Assembly: GCA_027257055.1 (NCBI GenBank) | Contig: JAPVLO010000574.1 | Coordinates: forward strand, 1,054,001 to 1,118,000 | From: Cephalopachus bancanus | Lineage: Eukaryota; Chordata; Mammalia; Primates; Tarsiidae | Reading direction: 5' to 3' | Length of the DNA stretch: 64,000 nucleotides | Shown here: piece by piece, positions 56,616-64,000 of the stretch | Layout: each line of letters starts with the position of its first letter | Position numbering within the stretch: the first letter of the stretch is position 1 | Notes under the pieces: model-generated | What the model was told of the DNA's origin: nothing | The model's input: the letters and a program-made list of their open reading frames with translations, nothing else | The model's database searches: none | Position numbers and translations under genes: made by a program

Positions 56616-59082
56616 GTTCTTGATGTAGGGCCTTTGTCATTCATGTCATTGCCCTTTTGGAATGAGAATGAGAGCCACCTCTGCCTGATTCTATTTCCAG
56701 ATCCTAGTAAGACTTTTGCCCAACTTCTCATTCACTATCTCACTGTTCCTTTTCTGATCCATGGAGATGGTTACCTAATTTTTTATTATGAATGACTGCT
56801 TATTTAATAATATTTATATATTATTACTTCATATTGGAAGTGGCAATGTGTAAGCCTTTATAAAAATGTACAAGTCCATCTTGACTGAATAACTTTTCCA
56901 TGATGTATAGATAAACAAAAACTGGTATTTACCTTTTAACAATTACAATATAATCTTACTTCTGTAACATTATACCTACAAACTCATACACTTACATGTG
57001 AGTATTTGCTAGCCAATTCCACTCTGCCCTTCTGCGCTCACAACACATTCTTCAAACTGTCTTCAACATGATCTCATAAAAAATAAGCTTTATATAAATA
57101 TTATTGGAATTGAATTTCTCAGACTATCTGTACCATTTCTGTAAACCCTAATGTAAGACTCCCAGCGATTTTTTTCTTTTAATCTCTCTTTGGAGTATAC
57201 TGTCAAATATTTCTCTTGGGCACTTCATCTTTAGGCACAATATCTTTGATCTACACAGTACACTGGTAAACTGGCTTTACTGATGCTTCACTTTTGAAAC
57301 AAATTTTTTCTACAAGCATAATTACCTATTATTTCACTGTTTATGGTACATCAGTTCCACAGAGTTCCAATGTTCACTTTATGCTTTGGCATTCCAGCAA
57401 GCAATAGCAGAGAAGTTTCTTATGTTGCCTTGAAATAATTGAGCAACAAGTTATATATTTATTGTTTCATAATATTAAGGGCCCCAGAAGTGAGTCTGGC
57501 CTAGTCATTAGATTAGGAAAACACCACATATTTTGTCCTGCTTTCTGGTACTGTGCATATCGCCTGTGATCTTACTTGAAGTCTCTTTTTGTTTATGAGA
57601 CATTTTTCTGATAGCAATCATTTTTAACAAGTACAATTTTTCTGCGAGTACGACATTTGCTTTTTTATAATCATAATCATTTGACTTGTGATTTAAAACA
57701 TTAGTTAGTACTGTGAGATACAGGCCCTGGCTTTCTCTTATTGTTGTTTACTGCTCCATTGGAATGTTGTCATTTTGCAACCATTTGCCACTATCACAGT
57801 AGCTACAAAATTAAAAGTTCTTGAAAAAATAAAATTGAATGCAGACTGCTGTTACTATTAACTATTTCAATGCACAAAGCCCCAGATAAACCAAGTCCTT
57901 ATACAATTTAATCAGATATTCACCCAATTACAATGGAATCAGCATAGTCTTCTTTCATAATTGGTTGGTAATATAGTTCACCTAAACTTTTTTTTATTAA
58001 AAACAAAGCTTACTTCACAAATCCTTCTTTGTCATTAATAGCTAAAATTCAAAGGGTATTTTATTATCAACAAAACTCTCATAACCAAATGGCATAAAAT
58101 AAATTTATAAATTAAAAAGCCAAAATTACTTTATTTTGGCCCTTTCTGTTGTTTCCCATTTACTGTTTTTTTTGTATCTGCTACCATAACCAGCGAAATG
58201 TTAGTTGAAACACATCAATAATTATACAACCATGTAATATAAATTATAAATTAGAATTGTAGGACCCTATAAATAGTGTAGTGTGGTCTGGTTAAGAATC
58301 CATTTTCAAATGTTTTAGTTTAAGCTCTTATGTTTTGAGGAGGTCAGTAAAAAGTTGACCCTATGAAAACCCTCCAAACGGATTTAAATTATACTGTGAT
58401 AACTTGGAAAATTTTGCAGCATGTTCAGCACTTAGACTAATGCAACATGATATTCCAATATTGAAACTGTGGACATAGTGCTCTTCTTTTACTCTTTCTT
58501 CCATTTTAGTTGCCTGCATCTATTTCATTTTTATTATTAATCCACTACTTTCTCTTACCTATCACTTTTGAGTTATCTCTCCCTCAACCCAGGCTATTAC
58601 TCTGTTTTCATATGTCTATCATCTCACAGTACGTTCCATTGTTAACCTGTTAACAATCTTAATTTTACTGATACTTTAATTTCTCATTATTCACACTCTC
58701 ATCTCTCTTTTTTAAAATAAATAATTCTCTACATGCAATCTGCCTCTTATTACTTCCTGACACGTATGCCCTTTTATCTGGACTCAAGATTTAGTTCTCT
58801 AGCATATTAATTTACACTATATTGTTATTTTTATTAATTATAGCATTTCTCTACAAAGAAAATATTTCCTCATTTATTAGTCATCTGTGTTTCTAATTAT
58901 GTGTGTTTCCAGCTGAAAGCATGAATTCTAGAACTATCTCTCCAGATTTCGTCATGACTTCATTATCAACTGATTTTATACATTGGGGCAAGTCACTCTG
59001 TGCTTCATCAGTTCTAAAATATCGATAATGTCAGTGATAGTTTGCCAACATCACAGAGGCGTTATGATACTTAAGTGAGTTT
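56616..59082. other. Unrecognised AT-rich interval
   Basis: About 2.5 kb with no long frame, known repeat or RNA gene that I can support. The longest gene-free and repeat-free stretch in the window, so perhaps unique sequence. Confidence 0.45.
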
Positions 59083-59292
59083 AATATTTCATTTTATTTT
59101 AGAATTGTGGGGTACAAGTGAGGATTTACTACATAAGTAGATTGCATGCAGATGCAGTTTGGGTTTCTAGTTAATCCTCTTTCCTCCTGATAAAGGATCA
59201 TGTACCTAGTATGATGCCACATAACCCCGTACCTCCTCCCCAGCAGTGACCAATGCCTGCCAATCCCACTTTTGTGCCCATGTGACCAGTGA

Positions 59293-62200
59293 TCAAGACC
59301 CATTTAAGAGTGAGAAAATGTGGTATTCGGTTCTTTGTTGCTGTGATAGTTCACTTAGTATGATGGGCTCCAGCTACAACCATATTGCTGTGAAAGCCAG
59401 GATTTTGTTTTTCTTTTTGGCAGCGTAATATTCCATCATGTATATACCACATTTTCTTTATCCAGTCCACTTTCAGTGGTTCTCTGAGTTGATTCCATGA
59501 TTTGCTATTGTGCAAAATGCTGCAATAAACATGTTGTGCAGGTGTTTTTTTTTGTAGAGTGATTTATGTTCCTCTGGGTATTATTCCCAGAAGAGAGATT
59601 GCTGGATCATATGAAAGCTCTTTTTTAGTTTGAAAATATCTCCAAACTGCTTTCCAGAAAGGTTGAACTAGTTTACATTCCTACCAGTAGTGTAGAAGCA
59701 TTCTTTTTATCTCCACAGCTGTGTCAGCACCTGTTGACTTTTGACTTTTTATTGATAGCCTATCTTACTGGTGTTGGGTCACAACTAATTGCAGTGTTGA
59801 TTTGCATCTCTCTGACAATTGGTGAGGCTGAGCATTTTTTTGTGTGTTTGTTGGCTGCTTGTATGTCTTCCTTTGAGAAGTGTCTGTTCATGTCTTTTGC
59901 CTACTTGTTAATTGGGTTGTTTTTGTTTGTTTTCCTTTCAATTTGTTTCAGTTCCTTGTAGATCCCAAATGTTAGGTCTTTGTCAGGTGCATAGCTTGCA
60001 AATATTTTTTTTCCATTCCATTGGTTGTCTATTTACTTTTTTGGTTGTTTGTTTTGTTGTGAAAAAATGCTTAGTTTGATTAGGCCGACCTGTCAATCAG
60101 TTCTTGTTGCATTTGCTTTTGAGAACTTGTCCCTAAATTCATTGCCATGTATGGGAGGATGTTCCTTATTTTTTTCTTAAGATTCATATAGTTCGAGGTT
60201 TTACATTTAAGTCCTTGATCTACTTTGAGTCAATTTTTGTATATGATGATAGGTAGAAATCTGGTTTCATTCTTCTACGTGTGGCTGGCTAGTTTTCCCA
60301 GCATCATTTGTTAATTATGGTCTTTTCCCAAGTGTTTGTTATTGATGGTTTTTTCCGGGGATGAAATGGTTGAGAGACTTTGGGGGTTTTTATTTCCCGA
60401 TTTCTTTGTTACATTGATTCTTTTTATATTCCCGTACCATTGTTTTCTTGGGTTTCTGTTGCCTTGTAATAACATGCACGGTATGGAACTGTGATGCTTT
60501 GTTCCTTTTGCTGAGAATTTTTTTTTTAGCTATTTGTGCTCTGTTTTTCTTCCACATTAATATTTGTATTACCTTTTCTAGGTCTGTGAAAAATAAAGTT
60601 AACAATTTGAAAGGGATTTCATTGAGTCTGTAGATTGCCTTGAGTAAGATGGACATCTTGACAATATTGATTTTTTCCAGTTCATGGGTGTGGAATGTTT
60701 TTCCACTTGTTTGTGTCATCTTTTATATATTTGAGCAATGATTTGTAGTTCTCATTGTAAAGATTTTTCACTTCTTTGGTTAAGTGGATGCCAAGATATT
60801 TTGTGGTTATTTTGTATGAAGTTGTGTTTTTTATTTACTTCTTAGCCTGCTTGTAGTTATATATAAGTGCAACTCTTTGACACATTGATTTTGTATCCTG
60901 AGACTTTACTGAAGTTGATGATGAATGTGAGGAGGTTTTGGGCAGACTCTCTAGGGTTTTGTAGGTATAGAATTATATAATCTGCAGAGAGGACTAATTT
61001 AGCTTCCTCTTTTCCAATTTGGATATCCCTGATTTCCTTCTCTTGCCTGATTGCTTTGGCTAGGACTTCCAGTACTATATTGAATGGGGGAGGGGTGAGA
61101 GTGGTCATTCTTGTCTTTTTCTAGTTCTTAGGAAGAATGCTTATATTTTCTGCCCATTAAGCATAATGTTGGCTACAGGTTGGTCATAGGTATCTTTTAT
61201 TGTTTTGAGGAATGTTCCTTCAATACCTGATGTTCAAGGATTTTTATCAAGAAGGAATGTTGAATTTTATCAAATGCTTTTTCTGTCTAATGATATAGTC
61301 ATGTGATTCTTGTTTTTATGCCCACTAATGTGATAAATTATGTTTGTAGATATGTAAATGTTGAAACAGAACTGTATTCCAGAAAAGAAGCCTACCTCGT
61401 CATGATGTATGATCCTTAAATGTATTGGATATGATTTACTAGAATCTTGTTGAGAATTTTTACACCTATGTTCATTGGGGGAATTGGCCTATAATTCTCT
61501 TTTCCTGTTGGGCCTTTACCAATTTTTGAGTATTGGGATGATATTAGCTTCATAGAATGATCTACAGAGAATTTCTTCTTTCTCAAGTGCCTGGAATATT
61601 TTCAATAAAATTGTTATCAACTTTTCCTTGTATGTCTTGTAAAATTCAAACTGAAAAACCCCTGATAAAAGGATTTTTTTTTTTTGTGGGGAGGTTTCTT
61701 ATAACTGAACCAATTTCTCAGACTATTATTGGTCTGTTTAGTGTTTCTATTTCTTCTTGTTTCAGCCTTGGGAGGTAGTGTGATGCCAGGAATACTTCCA
61801 TTTCTTCTAGGGTTTCTAATTTATTTTCATACTTACATTCATAGTAATTTCTGATAATCTTTTGAATGTCATCAGGATCAGTGGTGAAATTGCCTTTTAT
61901 GTTTCTAATTGTTTATTCAGCCTGTCTTTTTTTAGTCAATCTGGCCAGGGGTCTGTCAATATTATTTATCCTTTCAAAGAACCAGCTTTTTTTCTCATTG
62001 ATCTTTCTATGATATATTTGGTTTTTATTTCTTGCAAATGTGGCTTTTTCTTAGTAATATGGATTTTTCTACTGAATTGTTGGCTTAACTGTTCTTGCCT
62101 CTCAAGCTTCCTTAGGTATAACATTAGGCTGTTCACTTGTTATCTCTATCTTCTTGATAATGTGCACGTAATGCTATATCTTTCCTGTTCAGTGCCACTT

Positions 62201-63127
62201 TCATGGCATTCCAGAGGTTTTTATACATTGTGTCTTTGTTTTCATTTGTTTCTTTCTTGATTTCCATGTTAACCCAAAAGTCATTCAGAAGTTTATGTTT
62301 AATTTCCATGTATTCGTGTGTTTGGGGGCATCCCTGTTGGTGATGACATTTATTTTCACTCCACTTTTGTCTGAGAAGACGTTTAGTATGTTTTCAACCT
62401 TCTAAATTTTGTTCATGCTTGATTTATGCCCAAGAATGTAATCTATCAGCTTCCACATATTGATGAGTAGAATGCATAATCTGTGGTTATTGGGTGAAGT
62501 GTTCTGTAGATGTCTATTAAGTAAGTTCAATTGGTTGAGTGTTGACTTAAGGTTCTAGATATCCTTTTTGGTTTTTTACCTTGACAGATCATGTATTTTC
62601 TTAGAGATTAGATATGTGGAAAAATTCTTTTTAATTCTCCTTCATGATCTGTCTAGAGTTGCTAGTGGGGTATTAAAGTAACTGACTATGATTGTGTGTG
62701 TATCTATGTTCTCTCTTAATTTACATTTACAAAGCAATTGTTTTATAAAACCAGGTGCTCCTTGTTGGGTGCATATATATTTAAGATGAATATTTCTTGC
62801 TGGTAGATTGAGCCTTTTGTCATTATGTACTGTCCTTCAGTGTTTTTTTGTTTTTGTTTTTAACATTTATTGGTTTGAAGTCTGTTTTTTCTGATATAAG
62901 AATAGCTATACCTGCTACTTTTTGCTTTCTGTTTTCCTGGAAGATCTTTTCCCATCCACTTACTTTGAGACTTAAGTGTCCTTTGCAGTTAGATAGGTTT
63001 CCTGGAGGAAGGAGAATGTTTGGTTATGTTTCTTTATCCAGTTTGTTACATTTCTCCTTTTATGTGGCTCCTTCAGTCCATTCATGATTAAACTAGTTAT
63101 TGATATGTGAGAGTTTATTTCTGTCAT
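59293..63127 (-). pseudogene. L1 ORF2 remnant
   Basis: The minus-strand ATG at 63127 begins 'MTEINSHISITSLIMNGL'. Segments include RT at 60857-61108 ('[20 protein letters not shown]', '[13 protein letters not shown]') and 60390-60719 ('[19 protein letters not shown]'). The C-terminus ends 'SLLNGS' at the stop 59293-59295. Frames are broken in many places, and a 60-70 bp foreign segment interrupts the endonuclease region. Confidence 0.9.
62583..62653. repeat. Templated insertion with 11-bp inverted repeats
   Basis: GACAGATCATG (62583-62593) and CATGATCTGTC (62643-62653) are perfect reverse complements. Between and overlapping them, 62590-62644 is a copy of 63273-63327 (L1 ORF1 C-terminal region) with two mismatches, in direct orientation. 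Confidence 0.95.
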
Positions 63128-63199
63128 AATGCTTATAAGTGGTTGCTTTGCTTTTTTTTTTTTCTTTTTAGATTTTGTGGTTGCTTGTTGTGCTTTTGC

Positions 63200-64000
63200 A
63201 ATGGGTAGACCTATTCTTTTGTATCTGTCCTAGAATGTTCTTAAACATCTTTTGAAGGGCAAGTCTGGAGACCATGTATATTCTTAGAGATTAGATATGT
63301 GGAAAAAATCTTTTTAATTCTCCTTCACTGATGAAGTTTAGGTTGGTGTAGTAGGAAATTCCTGGCTGGAATCATTTATCTTTAAGGACATTAAAGATGG
63401 GGCTATGGCTGGGTTTGGCAGCTCAGCCTGTAATCCTGTGCTTTGGGAGGCCGAGGTGAATGGATTGCCTGAGCCCGTGGGTTCAAGACCCGCTCTGGGC
63501 AACTTGGCGAGACTCATTCTACAATAAATCAAAAATTAGCTGGGCAGGGTTTGCACATGCCTGTATTTCCAGCTACTTGGAAGGCGAGGGGGAAAGGGAT
63601 CACGGGAGTCCAGCAGGTCGAGGCTGCGGTGGCGGGAGCAGTCATGCACTCCAGTCTGGGTGAAAAGAGTGGACCCCAATTAAAAAAAAAAAAGATGGGG
63701 TTACAGTCCCTTTGGCTTGTAGGATTTCTGCTGAGATGCATGCTACAATTCTGATGGGTCTACCTTGGTAGATGATCTGTTCCTTCTCTCTAGCTGCCTT
63801 TAGGATTCTTTTCTTTCATGCTTATCTTGTGGAGATGGATTACTATGTGTCTTGGAGATGGTCTTCTCTTGTAAAAACTTGCAGGAGTTCTCTGAATCTT
63901 TTGTGCTTGAATGGTCTCCTTTCTAGCCAGATATGGGAAATTTTCTTGGATGATCTCTTGAGAGGTTTGTTCCGGGGTGTTCTCAGGTTCCTCTTCTGTC
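63200..64000 (-). pseudogene. L1 ORF1 remnant, partial
   Basis: The minus strand holds the C-terminal region near 63210-63330 and the central domain to the window edge. An Alu splits it at 63407-63690. The 5' part is missing because the window ends. Confidence 0.75.
63407..63690 (+). mobile_element. Alu-type SINE (lineage family), diverged
   Basis: Sense copy starting 'GGCTGGGTTTGGCAGCTCAG' with 'GTGGGTTCAAGACCCGC' and 'TACAATAAATCAAAAATTAG'. The duplication AAAGATGGGGYTA at 63393-63405 and 63691-63703 (one mismatch) sits in L1 ORF1. Confidence 0.95.

Larger units (their letters stand above)
59083..64000 (-). mobile_element. L1 (-), cut by the window edge
   Basis: 3' end near 59083 ('AATTGTGGGGTACAAG' antisense), ORF2 59293-63127, and ORF1 from about 63200 beyond 64000. 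An Alu is inserted at 63407-63690 and a template-switch scar lies at about 62583-62653. The RT box reads SADY instead of FADD. The 5' UTR is outside the window. Confidence 0.93.

Noticed and set aside
1..64000. A new multi-gene or defence-like system
   Set aside because: I looked on both strands for clustered conserved frames, operon spacing and regulatory arrays. All coding similarity traces to L1, with no host gene cluster.

Overview
This is nuclear DNA from a placental mammal, almost certainly a primate. It is gene-poor, AT-rich and built mostly from nested retrotransposons. Evidence: L1 (LINE-1) elements of several ages; twelve dimeric Alu-type SINEs (7SL-derived, with left and right arms, an A-rich linker and tail, and target-site duplications); ancient MIR, L2, MER5A and MLT1 elements shared by eutherians; and retroviral LTRs. 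Ten of the twelve Alus belong to one unusual family. It has a 'GGCTCAGCCTGTAATCC' 5' region, a 'TACAATAAATCAAAAAATC' linker and a right-arm hairpin GTGGCC-GGGAGC-GGCCAC. I do not recognise this as human AluS/Y, lemur Alu or galago type-II Alu. A tarsier or another non-simian primate is my best guess, but that is inference from memory.

Layout. 195-6085: near full-length decayed L1 (-). 6.1-9.5 kb: mostly unrecognised, with an L2 scrap and an L1 3' end. 9474-17783: a decayed endogenous retrovirus on the minus strand (paired LTRs, 4-bp flanking duplication) into which a 5'-inverted ('twin-primed') L1 and Alus were inserted. 17.8-21.4 kb: MLT1 LTR, L2-like sequence and an Alu. 21.46-30.9 kb: an old L1M/HAL1 (-) into which a younger full-length L1 (+, 23361-30784) was inserted; that L1 was then hit by three Alus. 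30.9-36.1 kb: mostly unrecognised, with three MIRs and a MER5A. 36.1-36.8 kb: solo LTR (-). 37.9-47.0 kb: L1M scrap plus a full-length older L1 (-) that contains an inserted L1 3' end (+), itself containing a 1.38-kb solo LTR (-), and two further Alus. 47.6-48.8 kb: another twin-primed L1. 49.1 kb: a tiny 68-bp L1 insertion. 49.5-51.5 kb: old L1M ORF1 remnants flanking a direct/inverted triple repeat. 52.3 kb: Alu. 52.8-55.2 kb: 5'-truncated L1 (+). 55.2-59.1 kb: mostly unrecognised. 59.1-64.0 kb: L1 (-) running off the right edge, with one Alu and a template-switch scar.

I find no host protein-coding gene, tRNA, rRNA, CRISPR array or operon. Every long open frame is a piece of an L1 ORF1/ORF2 or of an Alu. 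The 'system' here is retrotransposition by L1 and its SINE parasites. The more unusual observations are mutational scars (template-switch insertion, inverted/direct triplication, twin priming, ORF1 microduplication) and the lineage-specific Alu family. No element looks capable of moving today: every L1 ORF2 is broken, although the L1 at 23361-30784 keeps its FADD catalytic motif.
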